A stretch of DNA of 64,000 nucleotides. It comes from Cytophagales bacterium (GTDB lineage Bacteria > Bacteroidota > Bacteroidia > Cytophagales > Cyclobacteriaceae). Below are positions 53,035 through 62,829 of this stretch, piece after piece. Each line of letters opens with the position of its first letter. Position 1 is the stretch's first letter. The stretch covers positions 124,001 through 188,000 of the forward strand of contig JAFLBR010000006.1 in NCBI GenBank assembly GCA_017303795.1, read 5' to 3'. Below the pieces are notes generated by a model. That model was not told the DNA's origin. It saw only the letters and a list, made by a program, of their open reading frames with translations, and ran no database searches. The translations under genes were made by a program, and so were the position numbers.

Positions 53035-55185
53035 TTACCATTGAGGTTTTATACCGGGCGCATACGGAAACTCCAGACTCATATAATACGATAAGGGTTT
53101 ATCCGGCACCGGCAATGTTTTTGGAATAGGTTGCTTCGAGAAGGTTTGGAAATAAAGTACACATGAGTTTCGCCACCACACAGCTTCTTCATACTGTATG
53201 TTTAACAACTGACGCACGTGTTCATATCGTTCGCCATCTACTTTTCCTTTTTGCGCAGCCCAATCCTGTTGCATTTTCTTAACAGCATCGGCACCTTTAT
53301 AATAGCGGTAGCAGATTTCATCCCATAGCGTGTTGCCTGATTTTACTTTCGTATTCCAGTTTACATGATGAAACCACAATAAAAATTTCTCAGGGCAAGT
53401 CTCCTTATCGGAAAATAGTTTTTGTACTTCAGGTGCATATTGCGCTAATGCATTACTGCCGGTTTGGGTGCGATCAAATCCAATTCCCAATGAATCTGCT
53501 TTGTGATAATAGACCGAAGTCCAGTCGGCCCGGTGTTTATCTTTTATCCACGGTGCCGGTCCATAGTGATGGCTCCAACCCATAATATGGTGCAAACCAA
53601 GGGGTGTCATATAATTCACACAAGTTTCCCACGATTGATCGAGCATCTGCGTAATGCTGGTAACTGTACTTTGATCATTTGAAAAAGTGAGTCGTGTCCA
53701 CTCATCAGCAATTTGTTGTGATGATAGTTGATGATCCCACGCCAACCGTCCAAATGCATACCAATTGGCTTGCGCGAACGGATGGCCGCACCAGTTACGA
53801 TCGGTACCAATGTTGGTTACTCCGGCAATAGCGGTTAACTTTTGTTTGGTGGATGTTCCATCAATGATATTCGCAACAGTACTTCCTTTTCCATATTGAT
53901 ACGTGTCGGAGTCGAGGCACTCTTTAAACATATTAGCGAGGTAAACCAGATTGGTACTTTGGCCGAGGTATTCCTGCGTAATCTGAAACTCCATCATTAA
54001 TGGAGTTTGTTTCAGGGCACCAAACAAAGGATGAAACGGTTCGCGTGGTTGAAAATCAATCGCTCCATTTTTTACTTGTACAATTACATTGTCTCTGAAC
54101 TTACCATCCAACGGTTTAAATTCATTGTAGGCTTGCTTGGCGCGATCGTCAGGCACTTTATCATCATACACAAACGCACGCCACATCACAATGCCACCAT
54201 GTGGTTCAAGGGCATCGGCCAATACATTGGCACCATCGGCATGGGTGCGATTGTAGTTTTGCGGGCCGGGTTGCCCTTCGGAATTTGCTTTTACAACAAA
54301 GCCACCAAAGTCAGGTACGTGTTTATAAATTTCTGTCACCTTGTTTTTCCACCATTGTTTTACGTCTTCATTCAGCGGATCGGCTGTTGGAAGTTTTCCA
54401 ATTTCAATAGGGGCACTGAAGCGTGCGGTGAGATAAACTTTAATCCCGTAAGGCCGAAACACATCGGCAAGAGCAGCCACCTTTTCAAGATAAGCAGGAG
54501 TAAGCACTAATGCATTGGCATTTACATTGGTAAGTACAGTGCCGTTAATTCCAAGTGAGGCATTGGCCCGCGCATAGTCGATGTAACGATCATCGATAAA
54601 GCCGGGAAGTTTGTGCCAGTTCCACAACGAAAAACCTGCGTAACCGCGCTCCACAGTTCCATCCAGATTGTCCCAATGGTTAAGAATACGAAGATCAATT
54701 TTTGGTGCGCTTACAACATTGAGCGCCTGCAACGCTTGCCGCGATTGAATAAGTTTTAACAGGTGGAAAGTTCCATAAAGCAACCCTGCATCAGACTGGG
54801 AAGTGATTACCGTTATCCGCTTGCCGGAATGAGTTACACTTCTAATAATAAAACCTTCCTTCCCTGTTTCGGGATTTAGGTTAAGATTTAAATTCTTAAT
54901 AACGTCTGAGTTGCTGGCAGCAATTAACAGTGTGCCTTGCTGGATAGTAGAAGAGTTTTTTGGTTTGGAACCGAACAAACCTGTTAAGCCCTTATCTAAC
55001 TCAGTCCGGATTATCGCGAGGGTAGGCGATTCACCAACTACATAAACATTCGTTAGATCTTTTTTGTATTGACTCAATAAACGGGCATCATCCACTTTAT
55101 CATATCGCAACCACAACCGGTAACCATCCTCAGCAAAAGAAGAAAAAGTATTTATAAACAGGATACAAAATAAAATCAGTCGCAT
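53035..55185 (-). CDS. Alpha-glucuronidase, GH67
   Basis: Releases 4-O-methyl-glucuronic acid from the ends of xylo-oligosaccharides. 716 aa with a signal peptide (MRLILFCILFINTFSSFA), so it acts in the periplasm. The GH67 barrel shows conserved acidic residues in FVVKANSEGQPGPQNYNRTH, AIDFQPREPFHPLFG and MMEFQITQEYLGQS, in the order of the catalytic Glu/Asp/Glu. GLHHIMGWSHHYGPAPWI near 540 is another family mark. It starts 2 bp from the LacI gene end and is followed by the SDR gene 12 bp later. Confidence 0.95.
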   Translation of the reverse strand: MRLILFCILFINTFSSFAEDGYRLWLRYDKVDDARLLSQYKKDLTNVYVVGESPTLAIIRTELDKGLTGLFGSKPKNSSTIQQGTLLIAASNSDVIKNLNLNLNPETGKEGFIIRSVTHSGKRITVITSQSDAGLLYGTFHLLKLIQSRQALQALNVVSAPKIDLRILNHWDNLDGTVERGYAGFSLWNWHKLPGFIDDRYIDYARANASLGINGTVLTNVNANALVLTPAYLEKVAALADVFRPYGIKVYLTARFSAPIEIGKLPTADPLNEDVKQWWKNKVTEIYKHVPDFGGFVVKANSEGQPGPQNYNRTHADGANVLADALEPHGGIVMWRAFVYDDKVPDDRAKQAYNEFKPLDGKFRDNVIVQVKNGAIDFQPREPFHPLFGALKQTPLMMEFQITQEYLGQSTNLVYLANMFKECLDSDTYQYGKGSTVANIIDGTSTKQKLTAIAGVTNIGTDRNWCGHPFAQANWYAFGRLAWDHQLSSQQIADEWTRLTFSNDQSTVTSITQMLDQSWETCVNYMTPLGLHHIMGWSHHYGPAPWIKDKHRADWTSVYYHKADSLGIGFDRTQTGSNALAQYAPEVQKLFSDKETCPEKFLLWFHHVNWNTKVKSGNTLWDEICYRYYKGADAVKKMQQDWAAQKGKVDGERYEHVRQLLNIQYEEAVWWRNSCVLYFQTFSKQPIPKTLPVPDKPLSYYMSLEFPYAPGIKPQW

Positions 55186-55187
55186 AA

Positions 55188-56213
55188 TTATTTTCGGGTA
55201 GAAGATTCACGAACTATTAACTCATGCCGCAATACAATTGTATTTACGCTAGGCGAATTGGGTTGATCTAATTTATTAACGAGGGTAGCCGCTGCCACTT
55301 CACCCATTTCATGGCCGGGATAATTGATGGTAGTAAGGTTAGGATCGATAACTTTTGAAATCGGATCGTTGTTAAAGCCCACCACAGCTATATCCTGCGG
55401 AACGTTTATTCCGGCTAACTTTAATTGTCGCATGCAGGCAACAGCAGCCGTATCGTTGCTCACAAAAATTCCATCGGGCCGATACTGCATATTAATAATT
55501 TGCAAAGCTGCATCAACACCACTTTGTTCACTCAACAATGAATTGCTGATAACCAATTCCGGATCAAACCCAATATTATGTTTTGCCAGGGCCAGTTTAT
55601 AACCTTCCAACCGATCGGAATACACATTTCGGCTCAGGTTACCGGCAATTTGTAAAATACGTTTACATCCCTGACTGAGTAAATGATTGGTAGCATCAAA
55701 GCCTGCCTGGCGATTATCAATTACGATACTGGTACAGCCGGGATGATCGATTACACGATCGAAAAAGATAAGGGGAATTTTCTTCTTTAATAAAACCTCG
55801 AAGTGATCAGTATCTTCAGTGTCATAAGCAAGCGAAACCATTAAACCATCTACACGACTATCATACATCGTATTTACACTCACAATCTCTTTCTTAAACG
55901 ATTCCTGCGATTGACTGATAATCAAATTATAACCGCGGTCATTAACTACTTTCTCCATACCCGCAATTACTGTTGACATGAAGTAACTATTCAGTCGGGG
56001 GATAATTACCCCAATGGTATTGGATCGCCTGCGCCTCAGATTACTTGCAAATGTATTTTGCTGATAACCCATTTTACGGGCAGCATCCAGAATCCGCTTC
56101 TTGGTATCTTTTCGAATAGCCGGATGGTCTTTCAACCCACGGCTAACCGTTGCCGGTGATACGTTCAGAACTTTGGCAATATCGTATATAGTAATCTCTT
56201 TAGGGGGATTCAT
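55188..56213 (-). CDS. LacI-family transcriptional regulator of the xylan operon
   Basis: 341 aa. The N-terminal helix-turn-helix TIYDIAKVLNVSPATVSRGL and hinge (SNLRRRRSNTIGVIIPRLNS) are followed by a periplasmic-binding-type sugar domain (VDGLMVSLAYD, DGIFVSNDTAAVACMRQLKL, VVGFNNDPISKVIDPNLTTI). It lies inside the operon, between the esterase and GH67 genes, so it probably regulates its own operon in response to a xylan-derived sugar or uronate. A palindrome AATCGATT stands 26 bp upstream of its start. Confidence 0.92.
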   Translation of the reverse strand: MNPPKEITIYDIAKVLNVSPATVSRGLKDHPAIRKDTKKRILDAARKMGYQQNTFASNLRRRRSNTIGVIIPRLNSYFMSTVIAGMEKVVNDRGYNLIISQSQESFKKEIVSVNTMYDSRVDGLMVSLAYDTEDTDHFEVLLKKKIPLIFFDRVIDHPGCTSIVIDNRQAGFDATNHLLSQGCKRILQIAGNLSRNVYSDRLEGYKLALAKHNIGFDPELVISNSLLSEQSGVDAALQIINMQYRPDGIFVSNDTAAVACMRQLKLAGINVPQDIAVVGFNNDPISKVIDPNLTTINYPGHEMGEVAAATLVNKLDQPNSPSVNTIVLRHELIVRESSTRK

Positions 56214-56238
56214 GGTAAATCGTTTGTAGTCGTATTAA

Positions 56239-56246
56239 AATCGATT
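56239..56246. promoter_or_regulatory. Candidate LacI-type operator core AATCGATT
   Basis: The 66-bp gap between the esterase stop and the LacI start is the widest gap in this operon and holds the palindrome AATCGATT, with the central CG typical of LacI-family sites. It is short, so this is a weak call; the main operator could lie upstream of 60379. Confidence 0.28.
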
Positions 56247-56279
56247 CTCACAAAAGCTGCGTTCTGTTTTATAGTTGAA

Positions 56280-58184
56280 TTAGTCAGTACTAAACGGGGA
56301 TGCCGGTAGTCCTTCTTTGTTATATAAGTTTGCACCTTCCGGATTATCGGCCCATGCGTAGCGTACAGCAACCGGTTTGGTTACAGCATCGCTCCACACC
56401 ACAACCGTATTACCTTCAATGCGGGCTTGTGCCCATACAAATTTTTTATCAGCACCAGCAATAGCGAAATACTTCAACGCATCGCCTTTGGCTATCAACC
56501 CACTGCCGGTTTGCTTAAATTGAATTACAATTTTATTTCCCTTTATCTGATGGCTTACATACAAAGGACTACCCATAGCATTCGGTTCTTTGGCTACTTG
56601 CTGCGCAGCCAGTGCAAGACGTTTACCCACATCGGCTTTGTTTAATGGATGGATATCATTCCATTCACCAATGTCGATAGTTACAGCCATAGCGGTGTTG
56701 GCTATGGAAAGTGTTTTGAATTGTGCTTGCCGGAGTGCAGCCCAATCGCTTTCAGTTGGTTGGGCTTTTGTTTCCATAAAGTTGGTGAGTTGAACAAATA
56801 AAAATGGGAAGTCACCCTGCTTCCATTTAGATCGCCAATTGGTGATTAATGCGGGGAATGTTTTTTCATACAGTTGCGGATCGCGGGTGTTCGATTCGCC
56901 CTGATACCAGATCACACCTTTAATTTTGTAATTGATAAGTGGAGCGATCATTCGATTATATAAGCCTGCGGGTTTCCATCGTACGGGCGGTTCGCCTTGC
57001 AGGGGAGGCATAGTGGTACCGAGTTTATATTTCCATTCCCCTTTCAAATCAAGCGTATCGGCATCAACAGCCAGGTAGTACGGTTTATCTAAAACAAAAC
57101 CACCACGACCTGAATTACTAATTACCCGCACTGCAATTACGTTTTCTCCAGCTTGTAAAACATCACTTCCAAACGAATACCTGCGCGGTGGATATTGATA
57201 GCTGGTAGTGCCTACAAATTTTCCATTCACAAAAACAGAATCAGCATCTACAATACGGCCCATCCAAAGCTTGCCGGGTTTACCAACCATGTTTGACGGA
57301 ACTGTTATTTTCTTTCTGAACCAGACTGCACCATTTACATTACCCAGTGTAGCATCGGCCCAATAACCGGGTACGTTCAGGGTACTCCAATCGGCATCAT
57401 CAACAGTAACCTGATTCCATTTCTTAAGACCTGCATCTTTTCTATTTAATTCACTATACCATTTCGAAGCCCGAGTTCTATCCGTAGTTTCAATTTCTTT
57501 AATCAAGGCATCGTCTTTAAAACGTTGCAACTCGTTATAGGCAGCAGGAAAGGGGAGCAGCGCATCTTCACTGATCCACGCTTCCACAGGCGAACCACCC
57601 AATGCAGCATTGATTAATCCTACCGGCACTTTATATTTCTTGTAGAGATCAAGCGCAAAAAAGTAAGCTACTGCCGAAAATTCTAACACAGTAGCCGGAG
57701 TTGCCGCAACCCAACTACCAGCATCCAGATCTGTATGTACTTTTTTAAAATCGAATTTATCGGCCACCAAAAAATGACGAATATAATCGTGCGATGCATC
57801 GGCAATCTCGTTAGGATACTTTTCTTTCACGCGCTCCATTGGTAACTCCATGTTTGATTGCCCTGAGCAAACCCACACATCGCCAAAGAGTACATTGTTT
57901 ATGGTTACCTGATTTGTTCCTGCGAAAATTAAGGTGTGCGGGCCGCCAGCAGGTTGGGGTGGAAGTTTAAGCAACCATTCGCCCGATTCATTTGCTTGTG
58001 TGGTGATTTTTTTTGCACCGAAACTCAATTCGATTTTTTCATTTGGTGCAGCCCAACCCCAAAGCTTAAGTTCAATATTCCGTTGCAACACAGCACCATC
58101 GCTGATTAATCGCGGTAGTTTTATTTCACCAATCAGCAGACTAGTTTTAAGAATAAACAAAAGGCAAACTGCGTAGCGGATCAT
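56280..58184 (-). CDS. Sialate-O-acetylesterase-family acetylesterase (xylan deacetylation)
   Basis: 634 aa, secreted (MIRYAVCLLFILKTSLLIGE). The SGNH/SASA catalytic domain is split: SGQSNMELPM with Ser110 at the front, then a GH2-like beta-sandwich insert near 240-390 (ADATLGNVNGAVWFRKKITV), then GVIWYQGESNTRDP and the Asp-His pair in WNDIHPLNKADVGKRL. The family name comes from sialate esterase, but members in xylan operons remove acetyl groups from xylose, the likely role beside GH10 and GH67. It starts 3 bp from the GH10 stop. Confidence 0.9.
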   Translation of the reverse strand: MIRYAVCLLFILKTSLLIGEIKLPRLISDGAVLQRNIELKLWGWAAPNEKIELSFGAKKITTQANESGEWLLKLPPQPAGGPHTLIFAGTNQVTINNVLFGDVWVCSGQSNMELPMERVKEKYPNEIADASHDYIRHFLVADKFDFKKVHTDLDAGSWVAATPATVLEFSAVAYFFALDLYKKYKVPVGLINAALGGSPVEAWISEDALLPFPAAYNELQRFKDDALIKEIETTDRTRASKWYSELNRKDAGLKKWNQVTVDDADWSTLNVPGYWADATLGNVNGAVWFRKKITVPSNMVGKPGKLWMGRIVDADSVFVNGKFVGTTSYQYPPRRYSFGSDVLQAGENVIAVRVISNSGRGGFVLDKPYYLAVDADTLDLKGEWKYKLGTTMPPLQGEPPVRWKPAGLYNRMIAPLINYKIKGVIWYQGESNTRDPQLYEKTFPALITNWRSKWKQGDFPFLFVQLTNFMETKAQPTESDWAALRQAQFKTLSIANTAMAVTIDIGEWNDIHPLNKADVGKRLALAAQQVAKEPNAMGSPLYVSHQIKGNKIVIQFKQTGSGLIAKGDALKYFAIAGADKKFVWAQARIEGNTVVVWSDAVTKPVAVRYAWADNPEGANLYNKEGLPASPFSTD

Positions 58185-58187
58185 GTT

Positions 58188-59279
58188 TTAAAAATCAATA
58201 ACCTGATGAAACGAACTTTTCGGATTTAAATCCTTATCAAAAAGTAAAGGATGGTCTTTGCGATTGCGAACTGGAAAATGATCAAGCCAACTATGCCGGT
58301 CACTGATGTTCCAGAAGGTTACACTTGTAATGGCAGCCTTATGTTTTCTGAAAAGTTCAAAATACATTTTATAGGCTGCGGTTTGAAGGCTGTCCTTCTC
58401 CGCTGTAAATTCAGTTTGATCATCTTCGGGTTTGCGTTCCCTGCGACCATGTTCTTTCGGGTAAACCGAAACATCAAGTTCAGTAATCTGCAAAGGCAAT
58501 CCTAACGCAGAAAATTCAGTTAGCGTACTATCCAATTGTTCGCGCGTAGGTTCATATACAGACCAATGCCCCTGCAACCCCACACCGTGAATGGGTACTC
58601 CAGCAGCACGCAGTTCTGTAACCATTTGGATAATCTTCTTGCGTTTAGTCGCATTTATCTCGTTGTAATCGTTGTAAAAAAGTAATGCATCAGGATCTGC
58701 CGCATGCGCATATTCAAAAGCTTTGGCAATAAAGTCGGGGCCACAGATTTTATACCATTGGCTGTCGCGATAGAATTCGTCTTTTTTATCGGAGATAACT
58801 TCGTTCACTACATCCCAGGCATAAATCTTTCCTTTGTACCGACCTGCTACGGCATTGATGTGCGATTGTAATCGGGCTAACAAAACTTCTTTGCTCACCT
58901 GGTTACTGTCTGCATCAATAAACATCCAATCTGGTGCCTGACTATGCCAGCATAATGTATGGCCACGAATTTTTAATTTATTTCGTTCTGCGAAGGATAC
59001 AATCGAATCGGCATGCTCCCAGAAGTATTCATCTTCTTTGGGATGAATAGGCCCCATCTTCAGGGCATTCTCAGCAGTAACGCTGTTGAACTGAGCGGTA
59101 ATCAAACCGGCCTCATCGGTACTCAAGGCACGCGGTGAAACAGCCACCCCAATCGGGAAATGATCTTCGTAATAATCCTTAAGTCCTTTCTTTTCTGTTG
59201 TCTGATATTTTTTCGCATCGCACGAAATCAGAAGAACCAACAGAAGCAGCAAAAACTTATGATGTGATAATAACCTCAT
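58188..59279 (-). CDS. Endo-1,4-beta-xylanase, GH10, lipoprotein
   Basis: 363 aa. The signal peptide ends in LLISC, so it is lipid-anchored, probably on the outer membrane. The TIM barrel has the acid/base Glu160 in WDVVNEV and the nucleophile Glu267 in ITELDVSVYP. RGHTLCWHSQAPDWM near 105-119 and NDYNEI near 203-208 are further family marks. It cuts the xylan backbone to oligosaccharides. It overlaps the GH43 stop by 1 bp. There is no separate carbohydrate-binding module. Confidence 0.95.
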   Translation of the reverse strand: MRLLSHHKFLLLLLVLLISCDAKKYQTTEKKGLKDYYEDHFPIGVAVSPRALSTDEAGLITAQFNSVTAENALKMGPIHPKEDEYFWEHADSIVSFAERNKLKIRGHTLCWHSQAPDWMFIDADSNQVSKEVLLARLQSHINAVAGRYKGKIYAWDVVNEVISDKKDEFYRDSQWYKICGPDFIAKAFEYAHAADPDALLFYNDYNEINATKRKKIIQMVTELRAAGVPIHGVGLQGHWSVYEPTREQLDSTLTEFSALGLPLQITELDVSVYPKEHGRRERKPEDDQTEFTAEKDSLQTAAYKMYFELFRKHKAAITSVTFWNISDRHSWLDHFPVRNRKDHPLLFDKDLNPKSSFHQVIDF

Positions 59280-60361
59280 TACTTATAGGGATAAATGGCT
59301 TCAATGCTGCCATCGGCATTGTGTTGCAGCTCAGTAACTTTAATATTTCGTAAATGCGTTTCACCGGATAGTTGCACATCGTGATAAAATAAATACCACT
59401 TGCTGTTGATTTCTACAATGGAATGGTGGTTAGTCCAACCCTGTACCGGATGTAACACAACACCTTGATAGGTAAATGGGCCATAAGGCGAATCGCCAGT
59501 GGCATAGTTTATAAAGTGAGTGTCGCCTGTTGAGTAAGTGAAATAATATTTTCCATTGTACTTGTGTATCCAGGCGGCTTCAAAGAAACGTTTATCGTTC
59601 TGACTTTCGGTAAACGTATTGCCATTCGCATCAACTAATTGAATTTCTTTAACGGGCTCTGCAAAACTTTTCATATCGGCTTTAAGTTTTGCTATACGGG
59701 GAAGAACTGCTTGTTCTTCGGGCTTGCGGTTCTGGCCATCGGCATTGTATTGGTTGTTATCCCAACGTTGCAACTGGCCACCCCAAATGCCACCAAAATA
59801 CATGTAGAATGTGCCATCGTCATCTTTAAACACAGTAGGGTCGATACTATAACTTCCTTCAATTGGTTTGGCTTCCGCTTTAAATGGGCCTTCCGGGTTC
59901 TGACTGGTAGCCACACCAATTTTAAATACATCATTTTTATCTTTTACCGGGAAGTATAAGTAGTAGGTACCGTTTGCAAATGCCGCATCGGGTGCCCACA
60001 TCTGCCGACCAGCCCATGGCACATCCTTAATATCTAAGGCCACCCCATGATCGGTAACTTCACCACCGATGGCATCCATCGAAAACACATGGTAATCTAC
60101 CATCGCAAAGTGACCACCGTCATCATCTTGTGCGGTGCCAGCATCAATATCATGCGAAGGATAAATGTAGATTCGGTTATTAAAAACATGTGCTGACGGA
60201 TCGGCTGTAAAAATATGACTTACCAATGGCTGCGAAATAGGTTGCGGAGTTGCAATTGAATCAACCGCAGCTTTGTCGTTGGTTGGTTTGCTCCCGCAAT
60301 TCCAAAGAACAATGGCAAGAATGAGTGTACTTAAAAATCGGACTACAAATTTCTGGTTCAT
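59279..60361 (-). CDS. GH43 beta-xylosidase / alpha-L-arabinofuranosidase, lipoprotein
   Basis: 360 aa from the ATG at 60361, which begins the lipoprotein signal (MNQKFVVRFLSTLILAIVLW, lipid Cys a few residues on in WNCGS). An ATG six codons upstream (60379) is also possible. The five-bladed propeller shows the general base Asp in FTADPSAHVF, the pKa-modulating Asp in YSIDPTVFKDDDG and the acid Glu in RFFEAAWIHK. It removes xylosyl or arabinosyl units from oligosaccharides. It is the first gene of the operon as seen here; no SusC/SusD pair is present in the window. Confidence 0.92.
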   Translation of the reverse strand: MNQKFVVRFLSTLILAIVLWNCGSKPTNDKAAVDSIATPQPISQPLVSHIFTADPSAHVFNNRIYIYPSHDIDAGTAQDDDGGHFAMVDYHVFSMDAIGGEVTDHGVALDIKDVPWAGRQMWAPDAAFANGTYYLYFPVKDKNDVFKIGVATSQNPEGPFKAEAKPIEGSYSIDPTVFKDDDGTFYMYFGGIWGGQLQRWDNNQYNADGQNRKPEEQAVLPRIAKLKADMKSFAEPVKEIQLVDANGNTFTESQNDKRFFEAAWIHKYNGKYYFTYSTGDTHFINYATGDSPYGPFTYQGVVLHPVQGWTNHHSIVEINSKWYLFYHDVQLSGETHLRNIKVTELQHNADGSIEAIYPYK

Positions 60362-60621
60362 GTGATTGTTGTTTTGCATTTAATATTTGGTTTCGGGTGG
60401 CCCAAGATAACTTGGTTTAAGGCCTCCAAAATCTACTACTATTTTTTGTAACACCACAATCACTTTATAGCTAATATCGGGTACTTGATGGCAGGGGTTT
60501 CCTAACTTGTGTAAGTTTACATACCAGACCATCTGGAAACGTTGATTTCCAACAGCCGTACATAAAATCAGTTGAGGGTTATTTGCGCTATTTCAATACC
60601 TTTTCATCTTAATTTACCTCT

Positions 60622-62793
60622 ATGAAACTCGTTATTGCATTTATATTTCTGGCTGTTGTTACGGCTAAGTCCCAACCGTTTTCAACAAAAGAAATAACCA
60701 ACTGGCAAGCCCAGGCCAGACAGGTTACTATTATTCGCGATACCTGGGGCATACCACACATTTATGGAAAGACCGATGCCGATGCTGTGTTTGGCTTTCT
60801 GTATGCACAGTGCGAAGACGACTTTCCACGCGTTGAACTTAACTACATAACTTCTATGGGGCGGCTGGCTGAAGTAGAGGGCGAAGAAAAACTCTATCAC
60901 GATCTGCGGCAGCGATTGTTTTACGATACGCTGATGGCCGAAAACATCTATCAACAAAGCCCGGCATGGCTTAAGCGATTATGCAATGCTTTCGCGGATG
61001 GAGCTAACTATTACCTCTATACCCATCCCGAAGTAAAACCAAAACTGATTAAACGGTTTAAACCGTGGATGCCCTTTCTCTTTAGTGAAGGAAGTATCGG
61101 TGGCGATATCGAATCTATTTCAGTTAACCGACTAAAAGCATTTTACGGCACCGGTGAACAATATACGCCTGAAGAAGTTGATCATAACGAGCCCGAACCA
61201 GAACCGCGGGGCTCCAATGGTTTTGCCATCGCACCAAAATTAACCGCCAATGGTAACGCCTTATTGTTAATTAATCCACATACGTCATTCTATTTTCGAC
61301 CCGAAGTCCATGTAAGCAGTAACGAAGGTTTAAATGCCTACGGTGCAGTAACCTGGGGCCAGTTTTTTATTTACCAGGGCTTTAACGAATACTGTGGCTG
61401 GATGCACACCAGCAGCCAGGCCGATGTAATTGATGAGTATCTGGAAACTATTGTAAAAAATGGCGATTCAGTTTTTTATCAACACGGCAAACTGAAGCCG
61501 GTTGTGAGTAAAAAAATTGTACTGGCTTATAAAAACGGAAATACAAAAAGTTATAAAGAGTTTACAGGCAGGTTTACTCACCACGGTCCCATTATTGCCA
61601 GACAAGGCGAGCAGTGGGTTAGCATTTCGCTTATGGTTGAACCACTCAAAGCTCTTACGCAATCGTATCAACGCACAAAAGCGAAAGGCTATACTGATTA
61701 CAACAAAGTAATGGAGTTAAAAGCAAACTCATCCAACAACACGGTGTATGCCGATAGGGAAGGTAACATTGCCTATTGGCATGGCAACTTTATTCCCAAA
61801 CGTAATCCAGCTTTTGATTGGACTAAACCCGTTGATGGGAGCAAACCAGAAACAGATTGGCAAGGTTTGCACGATGTTTCCGAAATTGTTCAATCACTAA
61901 ATCCCGCCAATGGTTGGATACAGAATTGCAACTCCACACCTTTTACCCTTGCGGGGAAATTTAGCCCCGATAAAAGCAAGTATCCAACCTACATGGCACC
62001 CGATGCACAAAATGCACGCGGCATTAATGCCGAACGGGTATTGAGCCGGGAAAACAAGTACACATTAGATAAACTGATAGCCGCAGCCAACGATCCTTAT
62101 CTTGCCGGATTTGAAGAATTATTACCTGCTTTACTTAAAGCATATGAGGCCTCTGATAAAACTAATTATGCCGACCTAAAAGATGCCATGGAAACATTAA
62201 GAGGTTGGGATTTAAACTACGGCAAAGAATCAGTGGGTGCAGCCTTGGCTATGTACTGGGGCGTGGAGCTGAGGCAGAATGTGTTTTCAAAAATCCCGGC
62301 AGGCAGCAGTCAACTGGATATTATTAACTACTTGGCAAAACAGACTACACCCGAAGAAAAGCTGCAGGCATTGTCAACTGTTATGGCTGAGTTTAAGCGC
62401 GACTTTGGAAAATGGAATGTAGCCTGGGGCGAGGTAAATCGCTTTCAACGGCTTACCGGACAAATCAATGAAACGTATGATGATACAAAACCAAGTTTAG
62501 CGGTTGCATCGGCATCTTCCTTCTGGGGATCGCTGGCTGCATTTGGAAGTCGTAAGTATCCGGGTACAAACAAAATGTATGGTTATGTGGGCAATAGTTT
62601 TGTGGCTGTAGTAGAGTTTGGTAAAACTATTAAAGCCAAATCGGTTTTAGCAGGGGGTAACAGTAACAATCCGCAATCGCCTTACTTTACAAACCAAGCC
62701 GAACTTTATAGTAACGGACAGTTTAAAGATGTTCTGTTTTATAAAAAAGATGTGGAAGCAAACGCGGTGCGGAAGTATCAGCCGGGGAAATAG
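60622..62793 (+). CDS. Penicillin-acylase-family Ntn hydrolase
   Basis: 723 aa with a signal peptide (MKLVIAFIFLAVVTAKSQ). The precursor should split itself before Ser198 in EPRGSNGFAI, the N-terminal nucleophile of the beta chain. VTIIRDTWGIPHIYGKTDAD near 36 is the family's N-terminal signature, and NPHTSFYFRPEVHV and NGWIQNCNSTPF lie in the beta chain. Members cleave amides such as penicillins, acyl-homoserine lactones or N-acylated amino acids; the substrate is not readable here. It is divergent from the xylan operon, with a 242-bp gap in which I see no gene. Confidence 0.92.
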   Translation: MKLVIAFIFLAVVTAKSQPFSTKEITNWQAQARQVTIIRDTWGIPHIYGKTDADAVFGFLYAQCEDDFPRVELNYITSMGRLAEVEGEEKLYHDLRQRLFYDTLMAENIYQQSPAWLKRLCNAFADGANYYLYTHPEVKPKLIKRFKPWMPFLFSEGSIGGDIESISVNRLKAFYGTGEQYTPEEVDHNEPEPEPRGSNGFAIAPKLTANGNALLLINPHTSFYFRPEVHVSSNEGLNAYGAVTWGQFFIYQGFNEYCGWMHTSSQADVIDEYLETIVKNGDSVFYQHGKLKPVVSKKIVLAYKNGNTKSYKEFTGRFTHHGPIIARQGEQWVSISLMVEPLKALTQSYQRTKAKGYTDYNKVMELKANSSNNTVYADREGNIAYWHGNFIPKRNPAFDWTKPVDGSKPETDWQGLHDVSEIVQSLNPANGWIQNCNSTPFTLAGKFSPDKSKYPTYMAPDAQNARGINAERVLSRENKYTLDKLIAAANDPYLAGFEELLPALLKAYEASDKTNYADLKDAMETLRGWDLNYGKESVGAALAMYWGVELRQNVFSKIPAGSSQLDIINYLAKQTTPEEKLQALSTVMAEFKRDFGKWNVAWGEVNRFQRLTGQINETYDDTKPSLAVASASSFWGSLAAFGSRKYPGTNKMYGYVGNSFVAVVEFGKTIKAKSVLAGGNSNNPQSPYFTNQAELYSNGQFKDVLFYKKDVEANAVRKYQPGK

Positions 62794-62829
62794 AAATCTC
62801 AATTTCGAATTACGAATTTAAAATTAAAA

